Positions 51,859-62,379 of a stretch of 64,000 nucleotides of DNA are shown one piece after another (position 1 is the first letter of the stretch; each line of letters starts with the position of its first letter). Under the pieces are notes generated by a model that did no database searches, was not told where the DNA came from, and saw nothing but the letters and a program-made list of their open reading frames with translations. Origin of the DNA: an uncultured Oscillospiraceae bacterium (GTDB taxonomy: Bacteria; Bacillota; Clostridia; Oscillospirales; Acutalibacteraceae). The DNA lies in contig UQSH01000001.1 in assembly GCA_900543795.1 (NCBI GenBank), positions 1 through 64,000 on the forward strand, written 5' to 3'. A program made the translations under genes and the position numbers.

Positions 51859-54069
51859 ATGAGAAAAGCAATAAATTTTAATGAAAATTGGATTTTTAAG
51901 AAAGAAGGAAAAACAGAAAAAGTAAATATTCCCCATACTTGGAATTCTGTTGATGGTCAGACAGGACCTGAAGAATATTACAGAGGCATATGCACATATG
52001 AAAAAACTTTTTGCAAACCTCTGATAGAAAGCAATGAGCGTTGTTATATCGAATTTAATGGCGTAAATTCGTCCTGCACTGTTTTATTGAACGATGTAAA
52101 AATAGCAGAACATAACGGAGGATATTCTACTTTCAGGAGTGATATTACCGATTATCTTAAGAATGAAAATAGTTTAAAAGTATTTGTCGATAATTCACCT
52201 AATGATAAGGTATATCCTCAAAGAGCTGATTTTACATTTTACGGCGGTATTTACAGAGATGTAAATCTTATTATCGTAAATGAAAATCATTTCGACTTGG
52301 ATTATTATGGCGGTAAAGGATTATATGTAACTCCAAGAATAGAAGGCAATAATGCCATTGTTGAGATAGAAGCATATTTTGCAGGTAACGCAGACGAAGT
52401 AGTTGTTTCTATTGATTCTGTCAGCAAAACTGTTCTGTATCCTACATATGAAAATAATAAAGGGAAAGTAAAAGGTTCGGTAGAAATAAAAAATGTTCAC
52501 CTGTGGAATGGTTTGGCAGACCCTTATCTTTATAACATTACGGCAACCTTGACAAAAAACAAACAACCTGTTGACAGAATTTATGACAGATTCGGGGTGA
52601 GAGAATACTATATTGACAGTGAAAAAGGCTTTTTCTTAAACGGAAAAAGCTATCCTCTTCACGGTGTATCAAGGCATCAGGACAGAGCAGGTGTTGGCAA
52701 CGCTTTAACAAAGGAAATGCATGAGAATGATATGGATATAATTCTCTCAATGGGAGCAAATTCCATAAGGCTTGCACACTATCAGCATGACAATTATTTT
52801 TATGAATTATGTGATGAAAAAGGTGTAATTGTTTGGGCTGAAATACCATATATCACTATTCATATGCCTACTGCAAGAGAAAACACTATTTCTCAAATGA
52901 AGGAATTAATTACGCAAAACTATAATCATCCGTCTATTATTTGTTGGGCATTATCAAACGAGATAACATTACAGGGCGTAACAGATGACTTAATTGAAAA
53001 TCACAAAATACTTAATGATTTGGTTCACGAAATGGACAAAAGCAGATTATCTGCTATGGCAAATCTGTTTATGCTTGAAACTGATTCTCCTCTCATAACC
53101 CTGCCTGATTTAAGAGGCTATAATTTATATTACGGCTGGTATGTGGGAGATGTGGAAGATAATGACAAGTGGTTTGATGATTTTCACAAAGAACATCCCA
53201 ATGTTGCCATTGGTTTAACCGAATACGGAGCAGATTCTGTTATTAATTTACAATCTCCAAAGCCCGAAAAGGGCGATTTTACTGAAAGCTATCAAGCCAT
53301 TTACCATGAACATATGCTTGAAATGTTTTCGACTCGCCCATATATATGGGGAACCTATTGTTGGAATATGTTTGAATTTGCGGCAGCGGGAAGAAATGAA
53401 GCCGGAGATCCCGGAAAAAACCATAAAGGGCTTGTTACATTTGACCGCAAAGAAAAAAAGGATGCGTTTTATATTTACAAGGCTTGGTGGTCAGATGAAC
53501 CGTTTGTGCATATTTGCTCAAAGCGTTATCATGACAGAATTGAGCCAATTACAGAAGTAAAAGTATATTCGAACCAAAATGATGTTACCCTGTTCGTTGA
53601 CGGAGAAGAATTTGAAACGAAGCACGGCAAACATATTTTCAAATTTAATGTGCCTATCAACGGTATTCACAAAATCATTGCCAAATCTAACGGTTTAGTT
53701 GATAATGCTGAAATACAAAAGGTAACTGCTCCGAATCCAAAATATTTTGCTTCACCGGAAAAGGTTAAAAACTGGTTTGACAAGCCCGAAGAATCCGAGC
53801 AGGCAGACAGCAACTATCTTTCTCTTTCAAGTACAATGGCTGAAATTCAAAGTACGGATGAAGGTAAAGCTCTGCTTGATGCAATGATGCAGAATTTAGG
53901 AAATAAAATGGCAGGCGGAATGGGAAAAGGAGTTGAAATTCCTAAAGCTATGATGGCTGTCGTTGCCCGTCAACCTCTTAGTAAGCTTTTAACCCAAGCA
54001 GGTATAGAATTAAGCAGCAACGAGGCAAAGCAAATAGCTCAGGCACTTTCAAAAATAAAGAAGGCATAG
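51859..54069 (+). CDS. Glycoside hydrolase family 2 with methionine-rich C-terminal extension
   Basis: The product has 736 aa. It has a jelly-roll N-terminus (NFNENWIFKKEGKTE), an Ig-like domain, and a TIM barrel with HGVSRHQDRAG, the acid/base E368 in ALSNEIT and the nucleophile E455 in LTEYGAD. It should act as beta-galactosidase, beta-glucuronidase or a relative; the exact sugar is not readable. After ~650 a C-terminal extension, rich in Met and Gly (DAMMQNLGNKMAGGMGKG), follows. There is no signal peptide, so it is cytoplasmic. Confidence 0.9.
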   Translation: MRKAINFNENWIFKKEGKTEKVNIPHTWNSVDGQTGPEEYYRGICTYEKTFCKPLIESNERCYIEFNGVNSSCTVLLNDVKIAEHNGGYSTFRSDITDYLKNENSLKVFVDNSPNDKVYPQRADFTFYGGIYRDVNLIIVNENHFDLDYYGGKGLYVTPRIEGNNAIVEIEAYFAGNADEVVVSIDSVSKTVLYPTYENNKGKVKGSVEIKNVHLWNGLADPYLYNITATLTKNKQPVDRIYDRFGVREYYIDSEKGFFLNGKSYPLHGVSRHQDRAGVGNALTKEMHENDMDIILSMGANSIRLAHYQHDNYFYELCDEKGVIVWAEIPYITIHMPTARENTISQMKELITQNYNHPSIICWALSNEITLQGVTDDLIENHKILNDLVHEMDKSRLSAMANLFMLETDSPLITLPDLRGYNLYYGWYVGDVEDNDKWFDDFHKEHPNVAIGLTEYGADSVINLQSPKPEKGDFTESYQAIYHEHMLEMFSTRPYIWGTYCWNMFEFAAAGRNEAGDPGKNHKGLVTFDRKEKKDAFYIYKAWWSDEPFVHICSKRYHDRIEPITEVKVYSNQNDVTLFVDGEEFETKHGKHIFKFNVPINGIHKIIAKSNGLVDNAEIQKVTAPNPKYFASPEKVKNWFDKPEESEQADSNYLSLSSTMAEIQSTDEGKALLDAMMQNLGNKMAGGMGKGVEIPKAMMAVVARQPLSKLLTQAGIELSSNEAKQIAQALSKIKKA

Positions 54070-54080
54070 GAGAATTATTT

Positions 54081-55409
54081 ATGAAAAAGTTTAGTAAAGA
54101 TTTTTTACTTGGTGCCGCAACATCAGCACATCAAGTTGAGGGAAATAATATATATTCTGATTATTGGGCAATGGAGCAAATGAAAAATTCCCAATTTGTT
54201 GAACCCAGCGGTAAGGCAGTAGATCATTATAACAAATACGAGGAAGACATAAAAATGCTTTCTGATGCAGGTCTAAATGCATATCGTTTTTCCATTGAAT
54301 GGGCTAGAATAGAACCGCAAAAAGGGATATTTGACGAAAAAGAAATACAGCACTACAAAGATGTAATTGATTGCTGTAAAAAATACAATGTTGAACCCAT
54401 TATAACATTACATCATTTTACTTCGCCGAAATGGTTAATAGAAATGGGCGGATGGGAAAACGAAGAAGTTGTAGAACTATTTGCAAATTATACAAAATAT
54501 GTCGTTGAAAATATTAAGGACGATGTAAATTATATTTGCACCATAAATGAAGCAAATATGCGACTTCAGGTTAAATCGCTTATGGAACGCTTTATGAAGC
54601 AAATGATGGCGAAAACAGGCGGTAATACACCAAAAATTTCAAATGTTGAGCAAAATGACAATTCTAATGATATGGAAGGTCAGCTTCAAGTAGGATTAAA
54701 TCTTTCAAATCCGATGGAAAAAATGAAATTAACAGCCATTGAAAATATGCAGGTTTTCGGGGATATGAACCCACATACTTTTGTTTCAGCAGCGGGTGAA
54801 ACCGGAGACGAAATAGTTATAAATGCCCATAAAGCAGCAAAAAATGTAATTAAATCAATCAATCCGAAAATAAATGTAGGAATAACTTTATCACTTCATG
54901 ATATTCAATGTGTAGAAGGCGGAGAAGAAAAGGCAAAGAAAAATTGGGACGAAGAGTTCGGACATTATGTTGAATACATAAAAGATGATGATTTCTTTGG
55001 ACTTCAAAACTACACAAGGACTGTTTATGACAAAGACGGTATAGTGCCGGTCGAAAACGGAGTTCCAATGACTCAAATGGATTACGAAATATATCCCGAA
55101 GCTTTGGAACACGTTATTCGCAGAGTTAATAAAGAAATGCCAAATGTGCCGATAATTGTAACTGAAAACGGAATTGCTGTTGATGATGACAATATAAGAT
55201 GTAATTTTATTGATAAAGCAATAAATGGTATTCAGTCTTGTCAGCAGGACGGAATAAATATTTTAGGCTACTGTTATTGGTCACTTCTTGATAATTTTGA
55301 ATGGCAAAAAGGTTTTGCTCTTACATTCGGACTTTGCGAGGTTAACCGCTCAACATATGAAAGAACACCTAAAAACAGTCTAACTCATCTCGGAAAATAT
55401 GCAGGCTAA
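54081..55409 (+). CDS. Glycoside hydrolase family 1 with an internal methionine-rich insert
   Basis: The product has 442 aa. It has the GH1 N-terminal signature FLLGAATSAHQVEGN, the acid/base E157 in INEAN (NEA instead of NEP) and the nucleophile E362 in VTENGI. It should hydrolyse beta-glucosides or similar. Residues ~160-235 form an unusual insert (MERFMKQMMAKTGGN, then NPMEKMKLTAIENM) where the usual PG-containing loop is expected. There is no signal peptide. It starts 11 bases after the GH2 gene. Confidence 0.9.
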   Translation: MKKFSKDFLLGAATSAHQVEGNNIYSDYWAMEQMKNSQFVEPSGKAVDHYNKYEEDIKMLSDAGLNAYRFSIEWARIEPQKGIFDEKEIQHYKDVIDCCKKYNVEPIITLHHFTSPKWLIEMGGWENEEVVELFANYTKYVVENIKDDVNYICTINEANMRLQVKSLMERFMKQMMAKTGGNTPKISNVEQNDNSNDMEGQLQVGLNLSNPMEKMKLTAIENMQVFGDMNPHTFVSAAGETGDEIVINAHKAAKNVIKSINPKINVGITLSLHDIQCVEGGEEKAKKNWDEEFGHYVEYIKDDDFFGLQNYTRTVYDKDGIVPVENGVPMTQMDYEIYPEALEHVIRRVNKEMPNVPIIVTENGIAVDDDNIRCNFIDKAINGIQSCQQDGINILGYCYWSLLDNFEWQKGFALTFGLCEVNRSTYERTPKNSLTHLGKYAG

Positions 55410-55425
55410 AAAAAGAGGGATTTAA

Positions 55426-56292
55426 ATGATAAAAAAAGCAGTTCAGCAAATTATGATAGGCTCGGTGTGCAAAACCGAGGAAAATACTTTAAAGGTGTTA
55501 AACTCTATTAAGTCGGCAGGCTATGACTCTATTGAATTAAATGGATTTATGATAAAGCCCACGCCGTTTATAGTAAGAGTGCTTACAAAAGCCGCCGGTA
55601 TGCCTACAGGTTCAGCAGGAAAATTTGATTGGAAATCCCTTGTTAAAGAATCGGGACTTGAAGTTTGCAGTATTCACGAAGATTTAGGCAGCATTGAAAA
55701 TGATATTGATTCAGTTATAAATGAGGCACATTCATTTAACACTAAAAATATTGTTGTTACCGGAATGTATCGCTTTGCTTATAATGATAAAAATGAAGTT
55801 AAGAAACTGGTGCAGCGTCTTAATAAAGCAGGCGAAGAGTTAAAAAAGAATGACATAAACTTGCTCTATCATAACCACAATGTTGAATTTGTTCATTTTG
55901 ACAATCAGCAAAGTGAATATCTTCAAAACTGCCCTTATTCATTACTGATAAACGAAACAAACGAAGAATATGTGAACTTTGAGTTTGACTCATATTGGGC
56001 TTGCGACGCAGGTGTTAATCCACTTGATATAATAGATATACTTTCAAGCAGAATGAGATGCTATCATATTACTGACAGGGGCTCAAGACTTTCTTCTGCA
56101 TCAATAACTCCAATAATTAAAAATGACAGCATGGAGCTTGGCTGCGGTAATATGAATATAGCTTCACTGATTGAGAAAGCAAAGTCCTGCAATACCGAAG
56201 CAATTATACTTGAAAGTCACAAGAATTGGATAGATAAAAATCCCGTTAAATCACTTGAATTATCAGCAAAATATCTAAATTCAAAGATATAA
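55426..56292 (+). CDS. Xylose isomerase-like TIM-barrel sugar isomerase/epimerase
   Basis: The product has 288 aa of the AP endonuclease 2/xylose-isomerase-like TIM-barrel fold. Likely metal ligands are E in VCSIHEDLG, H in LLYHNHNVEF, D in FEFDSYWACDAGVNP and E in IILESH. It may epimerise or isomerise a sugar or keto-sugar released by the glycosidases. It is co-transcribed between the GH1 and GH78 genes. The substrate is not assignable. Confidence 0.82.
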   Translation: MIKKAVQQIMIGSVCKTEENTLKVLNSIKSAGYDSIELNGFMIKPTPFIVRVLTKAAGMPTGSAGKFDWKSLVKESGLEVCSIHEDLGSIENDIDSVINEAHSFNTKNIVVTGMYRFAYNDKNEVKKLVQRLNKAGEELKKNDINLLYHNHNVEFVHFDNQQSEYLQNCPYSLLINETNEEYVNFEFDSYWACDAGVNPLDIIDILSSRMRCYHITDRGSRLSSASITPIIKNDSMELGCGNMNIASLIEKAKSCNTEAIILESHKNWIDKNPVKSLELSAKYLNSKI

Positions 56293-56305
56293 TAGGAGAC
56301 ATATT

Positions 56306-58879
56306 TTGAAAGCGATTAATATTAAAGTTGAACATTTGAAAAGTCCTATCGGCATCGACATAAAAAAGCCTTACATAAGTTGGAACTGCGATGATGGAAT
56401 TCAGCAAACTGCATATATTATAAATGCTTATAACTATTGTAATGACAAAAAAGGCGACTTATTTTATTCGACAAATAAATGCCATACATCGGATATGTTT
56501 GCATATTTCCAAGGCCCTTTGCATAGCAGGCAAAGAGTCCTTATTGAAATCACCCTTTTTGACGAAAACGATGTACAGGGTGAAACACAGTCAACTGTTT
56601 TTGAAACTGCATTTTTAGATAAAAATCAGTGGGTTGCAAAATGGATTAATCCTGAAATCGAAAATTTGACAAAGGTTAACTCCCGTCCCGCGTCTTATTT
56701 GAAAAAAACATTTAATGTGGAAAAAACAGGCACATCAAGATTATACATAACCGCTCACGGATTATATACAGCGTTTATCAATAACCAAAGAGTAGGCGAT
56801 TATGTTTTAACGCCCGGGACTTCAGAATATTCTGTAAATTTGGAATATCAGACTTATGATGTTACTGAATTGATTAACGAAGGCAAAAACGAGATAGTAG
56901 TTGTTTTGGGCGATGGCTGGTACAGGGGCAAAAGCGGAATGAATAATCCAAACGGTAATTTATTTGGTGATGATATTTCTCTTTTAGCACAGCTGGAAAT
57001 TAATGGAGCCTCCGTTTTAATTACAGATGAAAGCTGGCAGGCTTCTCAATATGGGCCTATATTGAAAAACGGTCTTGATTTTGGTGAAGTGGTTGATTCT
57101 ACTATCGGCGACGGCTTTTTTGCGATAGAAAAATTTCATCAAGTAAAGATAGAAAACTTTGGTTATCAGAATCTAAAGTGCAGTAACAATGTCCACATAA
57201 AGGAAAAAGAAAAGTTTGAAGGGACAGTTATTAAAACGCCTAACGGCGATACCGTAATTGATTTTGGGCAAAATATTGCCGGCTATGTAAGCTTTTCAGT
57301 CAAAGCTAAACAAGGTCAAAAAATCAAACTTGTTCACGGTGAAGGATTAGATGAAAACGGAAACTTTACCATTGATAATTTTCAGCACGAAGCTCCAACG
57401 CCTGAAAATATGATTTATCAGCAAGTTGAATATATATGTAAGGAAGGGCAAAACGAATACAAACCGCAATTTTGCATTTTCGGATTTCAATATGTTAAAG
57501 TTGAAACAGATATTAATATAGATGACATTAAATTCACCGCGCAAGCAGTATATTCCGATATGGATGAAACCGGTTCGTTTGTTTGCGGCAACGAAGATGT
57601 AAATAAACTTGTAAAAAATTCTCTTTGGAGTATGAAAGGAAATTTTGCCGATATACCTACTGATTGCCCAACACGGGAAAGACAGGGATGGACAGGTGAT
57701 GCAGCTGCTTTTGTTAATACCGGTATGTATCTAATGGACTGCTATCCGGTATTTAGAAAGTGGTTAAACGAAGTTAGAGCAAATCAGCTTGAAGACGGTA
57801 AAATACCCGGTGTTGCACCTAATAGTGAGCCGGATGGATTTTTTAAAAAATTATCTAACGGCTCTGCAGGTTGGGCAGATGCAATCACTATAGTACCTAA
57901 TGCTTTATGCAGGGTGTATAACTGTACTGATATAGTTAAAGAAAACTATGGTGCAATGAAGAAATGGGTGGATTTCTGTGAAAAAAGAGCCCACAAAAGT
58001 CGTATTAAATCTAAATTTAAAATTGATAAAAACAAAAAATATATTGTTGATACAGGATTTCATTGGGGAGAATGGCTGGAGCCGGATGTTAATTCAAAGG
58101 ATGCACTTAAGCAAACTCTTATGAAAGGCTCACCTGAAGTTCCAACTGCATATTTTGCCTATTCAGCATATCTTTTAAGTGTGGCTGCAAAAAAAACGGG
58201 AAAAGACTCCGAAAGCAAATATTATTTGAATTTATCTGAAAAAATTAAAGAGGCTTATCGTGCGTATTTTGTTAAGAACGGAAAAATAAATTCTGATCGC
58301 CAAGCAAGCTATGTTAGACCTGTTGTTTTAGATATTTTGAATCAATCAGAAAAGCAAACTGCATCAGATAATTTAAATGAGCTTGTGAAAAATAATAATT
58401 ATCATTTGAACACAGGCTTTTTGTCTACACCGTTTTTATGCAGTGTTCTGTCTTCATACGGTCATACGGATACTGCCTACAAACTTCTATTGCAGGATAC
58501 AGCTCCTTCATGGCTTTATGAAGTAAAAAAAGGTGCAACTACAATTTGGGAAACCTGGAACGGAATTGATGAGAATCATAAGGTTAGCGCATCACTAAAC
58601 CATTATTCTTACGGCGCAATTGCCGGGTGGCTTTTTGGAGATGTTGCCGGAATAAAGCTTAATTACGGCAAGATTACAATTGCTCCCCATCCGGACAAGT
58701 CTATCGGATTTGCGAGTGCCACATATAACTCGCCTTTAGGAAAGATTTCATCAAAATGGGAATACAAAAACAACGGTATTATTTACTCAATTGAAATACC
58801 TGCAAATTGCACAGCAGAAATTATTTTGCCGAATGGTGAAAAACATAATGTTACTGCAGGAAAATACACTTTCTCTTAA
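56306..58879 (+). CDS. Alpha-L-rhamnosidase, GH78
   Basis: The product has 857 aa from a TTG at 56306 after a TAGGAG site. It has the Bac_rhamnosid architecture: N-terminal beta domains, then an (alpha/alpha)6 catalytic domain with the signature PTDCPTRERQGWTGDAAAF near residue 450, holding the catalytic acids, and IWETWNG near residue 750 with the proposed base glutamate, then a beta-sandwich C-terminal domain. It releases L-rhamnose from glycosides. With no signal peptide it acts inside the cell. Confidence 0.94.
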   Translation: MKAINIKVEHLKSPIGIDIKKPYISWNCDDGIQQTAYIINAYNYCNDKKGDLFYSTNKCHTSDMFAYFQGPLHSRQRVLIEITLFDENDVQGETQSTVFETAFLDKNQWVAKWINPEIENLTKVNSRPASYLKKTFNVEKTGTSRLYITAHGLYTAFINNQRVGDYVLTPGTSEYSVNLEYQTYDVTELINEGKNEIVVVLGDGWYRGKSGMNNPNGNLFGDDISLLAQLEINGASVLITDESWQASQYGPILKNGLDFGEVVDSTIGDGFFAIEKFHQVKIENFGYQNLKCSNNVHIKEKEKFEGTVIKTPNGDTVIDFGQNIAGYVSFSVKAKQGQKIKLVHGEGLDENGNFTIDNFQHEAPTPENMIYQQVEYICKEGQNEYKPQFCIFGFQYVKVETDINIDDIKFTAQAVYSDMDETGSFVCGNEDVNKLVKNSLWSMKGNFADIPTDCPTRERQGWTGDAAAFVNTGMYLMDCYPVFRKWLNEVRANQLEDGKIPGVAPNSEPDGFFKKLSNGSAGWADAITIVPNALCRVYNCTDIVKENYGAMKKWVDFCEKRAHKSRIKSKFKIDKNKKYIVDTGFHWGEWLEPDVNSKDALKQTLMKGSPEVPTAYFAYSAYLLSVAAKKTGKDSESKYYLNLSEKIKEAYRAYFVKNGKINSDRQASYVRPVVLDILNQSEKQTASDNLNELVKNNNYHLNTGFLSTPFLCSVLSSYGHTDTAYKLLLQDTAPSWLYEVKKGATTIWETWNGIDENHKVSASLNHYSYGAIAGWLFGDVAGIKLNYGKITIAPHPDKSIGFASATYNSPLGKISSKWEYKNNGIIYSIEIPANCTAEIILPNGEKHNVTAGKYTFS

Positions 58880-58890
58880 GGATTAACACA

Positions 58891-60261
58891 ATGACATATT
58901 ATTTAGCAATAGACATAGGAGCCTCAAGCGGACGGCATATTCTCGGATATATAGACAACGGCAGATTAAAACTTGAGGAAATACACCGATTTGAAAACTA
59001 CATAACAAATCAAAACGGCACACTTGTGTGGGATATAGAGCATCTTGTCAGCGAGGTAAAAAAAGGTATTGCAAAATGCAAAGAAATTGGCAAAATACCT
59101 TGTACAGTTGCTATTGATACTTGGGGCGTTGACTATGTTTTGCTTGATGAAAGCAAGCAGGAAATTCTGCCTGCCGTATCTTATCGTGACAGCAGAACAA
59201 ATAGAGTTATTAACAAAGTTGAAAGTATCATATCTGCAGAAGAATTGTATCTGAAAACAGGGATTCAAAAGCAGAATTTTAATACAATCTATCAGCTTTA
59301 TGCAGATAAACTGTCCGGCAGGCTTGAGGACGCCAAGCATTTTCTTATGATACCTGCTTATTTATCCTATAAGTTGACAGGCATTATCAAAAATGAATAC
59401 ACTAATGCTACAACAACAGGTATGGTAAATGCAGATACAAAGCAATGGGATTATGAGATTATTGATAAGCTATCCCTGCCAAAGCATTTATTTGGTACGC
59501 TTGATACTCCTTGTACCGTAATCGGTAATTTCACAAAGGAAATGCAGGACTATGCAGGCTTTGACAGCACTGTTATTTTTGCACCGAGCCACGATACGGC
59601 AAGTGCCGTCTGTGCTTGTCCGATAGATGATAACAGCGTATATATTTCTTCAGGCACATGGTCGCTTATCGGTGTTGAAAGCTTGAATCCCATTGTAAAT
59701 GAAAAATCAATGGCGGCGAATTTTGCTAACGAAGGCGGTATTGATTATCGTTTTAGATTTCTTAAGAATTATATGGGAATGTGGCTTTTTCAGAATGTTA
59801 AGAAAAATCTTAATAACGAATTTAGTTATGATGATATGATGCGCCTTGCAATGCAAAGTAAGCGGTTTGAAATGATTGATACCAACGCACCTGATTTTCT
59901 TGCACCTGAAAATATGATAAATGCTATTCGCAGTTATCTGAAAAATGAAAGTATACCAATAGAGGTTGTTATCAATTCCGTTTATCATTCACTTGCACAA
60001 TCATACAAAAATGCCATTGATGAAATTGAAAAGTTAGCCGGCAAGACAATAGATAATGTATTCATTGTCGGCGGCGGAAGTAAAGATACATATCTTAATA
60101 AACTGACTGCACAGTACACAGGTAAAAAAGTAGTAACAGGACTCAGCGAAGCAACTGCAACAGGCAATCTACTTTCACAGATTATGTATGATAAGAAAAT
60201 ATCCCTTGCACAGGCAAGAGATATAGTTAAAAATTCATTTGATATTAAGGAGATTAATTGA
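58891..60261 (+). CDS. rhaB: Rhamnulokinase
   Basis: The product has 456 aa of the FGGY kinase family. It begins YYLAIDIGASSGRHILGYID, a phosphate-binding loop typical of RhaB, and has the second ATP motif FIVGGGSKDTYLNKL. It phosphorylates L-rhamnulose to L-rhamnulose-1-phosphate. It lies 11 bases after the rhamnosidase gene, and its stop overlaps the rhaA start by one base. Confidence 0.95.
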   Translation: MTYYLAIDIGASSGRHILGYIDNGRLKLEEIHRFENYITNQNGTLVWDIEHLVSEVKKGIAKCKEIGKIPCTVAIDTWGVDYVLLDESKQEILPAVSYRDSRTNRVINKVESIISAEELYLKTGIQKQNFNTIYQLYADKLSGRLEDAKHFLMIPAYLSYKLTGIIKNEYTNATTTGMVNADTKQWDYEIIDKLSLPKHLFGTLDTPCTVIGNFTKEMQDYAGFDSTVIFAPSHDTASAVCACPIDDNSVYISSGTWSLIGVESLNPIVNEKSMAANFANEGGIDYRFRFLKNYMGMWLFQNVKKNLNNEFSYDDMMRLAMQSKRFEMIDTNAPDFLAPENMINAIRSYLKNESIPIEVVINSVYHSLAQSYKNAIDEIEKLAGKTIDNVFIVGGGSKDTYLNKLTAQYTGKKVVTGLSEATATGNLLSQIMYDKKISLAQARDIVKNSFDIKEIN

Positions 60262-61514
60262 TGTCACGATACGATGAGGCAAAACAGATTTACGCGAAGT
60301 ACGGTGTTGATACAGATAAGGCTATCGAAAAATTAAAAAATATTTCTGTATCACTTCACTGCTGGCAGGGTGATGATGTAAGAGGCTTTGATACAGACCC
60401 GAATAAACCGTTAACAGGCGGTATTCAGACAACAGGTAATTATCCAGGCAGAGCATCTACACCCGAAGAGCTTATGGAGGATATTGATGAAGTTCTTAAA
60501 CTTATTCCCGGTAAGATTAAGTTAAATCTTCACGCAAGCTATGCAATTTTTGATGACGAAAATCCTTGGGTTGACCGAGATAAAATTGAGCCTAAGCATT
60601 TTAAAAAATGGGTGGATTTCTGCAAGGAAAGAGGACTTGGTTGTGACTTTAACCCAACATTCTTTTCACACCCAAAATGTGATCCGTTAACCCTTTCTTC
60701 ACCAAATGAAGAAACAAGAAAATTCTGGATTGAACACGGTAAGGCTTGTATCAGAATTTCAAATTATCTTGCTAAGGAGCTCGGCGAGCCCTGTGTAATG
60801 AATATATGGACAGGTGATGGATTTAAGGATATTCCTGCCGACAGAATAGGTCCGAGAGAGCGTTATCGTAACTCTATTGATGAAATTCTTTCAGAGCCAT
60901 ACGATTTTAATATGGTTAAGCCTTGTGTTGAAAGCAAGGTGTTTGGTATAGGTGTTGAGGCTTATACAGTCGGCTCTGCTGAATTTGCACTCGGCTATGC
61001 AGCCGTGAATAAAGATAAATGTATTCCGCTTATGGATAATGGACATTATCATCCGACAGAAGTAGTAAGTGATAAAATATCTGCACTCCTTACATTTTTC
61101 CCTGAAATCGCATTACATATTACAAGACCTATACGCTGGGACAGTGACCATGTTGTTTTATTTGATGACGAAACAAAGGAAATTGCAAAAGAGATTGTAC
61201 GCTGCGGTGGTCTTGACGGTAAAGTGAATATTGCACTTGATTATTTTGATGCAAGCATTAATCGAATATCAGCTTGGGTAACAGGTGTAAGAAATGTTCA
61301 AAAGGCGTTATTATTTGCACTTTTAGAGCCAAGCAATTCACTTGAGAATATGCAGAATAATTCCGATTTCACACAGCTTATGATCGTGCAGGAAGAACTC
61401 AAAACTGCACCGTTCGGTGATATCTGGAATGAATATTTAGAAAGAGAAAACACCCCTGTCGAGTATTTTGCAGAGGTTAAAAGATATGAGCAGGAGGTTT
61501 TAAGTAAGAGATGA
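60261..61514 (+). CDS. rhaA: L-rhamnose isomerase
   Basis: The product has 417 aa from the ATG at 60261 with AAGGAG before it. Family motifs are LHCWQGDDVRGFD near the N-terminus, KLNLHASYAIFD, WTGDGFKDIPADR and DNGHYHPTE, which supply the metal ligands. It converts L-rhamnose to L-rhamnulose. It overlaps rhaD by four bases (ATGA). Confidence 0.97.
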   Translation: MSRYDEAKQIYAKYGVDTDKAIEKLKNISVSLHCWQGDDVRGFDTDPNKPLTGGIQTTGNYPGRASTPEELMEDIDEVLKLIPGKIKLNLHASYAIFDDENPWVDRDKIEPKHFKKWVDFCKERGLGCDFNPTFFSHPKCDPLTLSSPNEETRKFWIEHGKACIRISNYLAKELGEPCVMNIWTGDGFKDIPADRIGPRERYRNSIDEILSEPYDFNMVKPCVESKVFGIGVEAYTVGSAEFALGYAAVNKDKCIPLMDNGHYHPTEVVSDKISALLTFFPEIALHITRPIRWDSDHVVLFDDETKEIAKEIVRCGGLDGKVNIALDYFDASINRISAWVTGVRNVQKALLFALLEPSNSLENMQNNSDFTQLMIVQEELKTAPFGDIWNEYLERENTPVEYFAEVKRYEQEVLSKR

Positions 61515-62329
61515 AAAATATTTTAGATGCACCGTTTGTAAAGGAAATGTGCGATACAACAGCCAATATGTACCGCTTGGGTTGGGACGAGAGAAACGGC
61601 GGAAACATTAGCTATATGCTTGATAAAAATGAGGTTGCAGAGTATCTCGACCTTAACAATGTTATCCGTACAATACCAACAGGCTTTGATGCAGCAGATC
61701 TTATCGGCAAGATTTTTATTGTAACAGGCACAGGAAAATATTTTAAGAATGTAAAGTATGATCCTGAAAACAATCTCGGTATTATTCGCATTGCGAAGGA
61801 CGGTACAACTGCCGAACTTCTTTGGGGATACGCAGACGGTGGCAAGTTTACAAGTGAGCTGCCTGCTCATCTTATGAGCCATATGGCAAGACTTTCGGTT
61901 GATCCCGAAAACAGAGTTGTTATGCACTCACATCCAACAAATACACTTGCAATGAACTATGTTCACGAACTTGATGAAAAGAAATTTACGCATACTCTTT
62001 GGGAAATGTGCACCGAATGTATTGTTGTATTTCCAGATGGTATCGGCGTTCTTCCTTGGATGCTTTGCGGAACAAATGAAATCGGCAAGGCAACTGCAAA
62101 GAAAATGGAAGAGTATAGGCTTGTTGTATGGGGAATGCACGGCATTTACGGTGCAGGCAAAACTATGGACGAAACCTTTGGTCTTATCGAAACAGTCGAA
62201 AAGGCAGCACAAATTTATATGCTCACCGCACATCTGCCCAGAGTAAACACAATCAAGGACGAGGATATGAAAACCCTTGCCGAAGCCTTCGGTGTTGAAT
62301 ACAGAAAGGACTTTCTCAATTTAGATTGA
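61511..62329 (+). CDS. rhaD: Rhamnulose-1-phosphate aldolase
   Basis: The product has 272 aa, a class II aldolase of the RhaD/FucA type. Metal ligands appear in MHSHPTNTLA and in VWGMHGIYGAGKT. It splits rhamnulose-1-phosphate into dihydroxyacetone phosphate and L-lactaldehyde. It is the last gene of the operon. No lactaldehyde reductase or propanediol genes are in the window. Confidence 0.95.
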   Translation: MKNILDAPFVKEMCDTTANMYRLGWDERNGGNISYMLDKNEVAEYLDLNNVIRTIPTGFDAADLIGKIFIVTGTGKYFKNVKYDPENNLGIIRIAKDGTTAELLWGYADGGKFTSELPAHLMSHMARLSVDPENRVVMHSHPTNTLAMNYVHELDEKKFTHTLWEMCTECIVVFPDGIGVLPWMLCGTNEIGKATAKKMEEYRLVVWGMHGIYGAGKTMDETFGLIETVEKAAQIYMLTAHLPRVNTIKDEDMKTLAEAFGVEYRKDFLNLD

Positions 62330-62379
62330 TTTTCTGTCAACCACTTGAAAACAAAATTAATTTTTGGTCTGGATATTCA

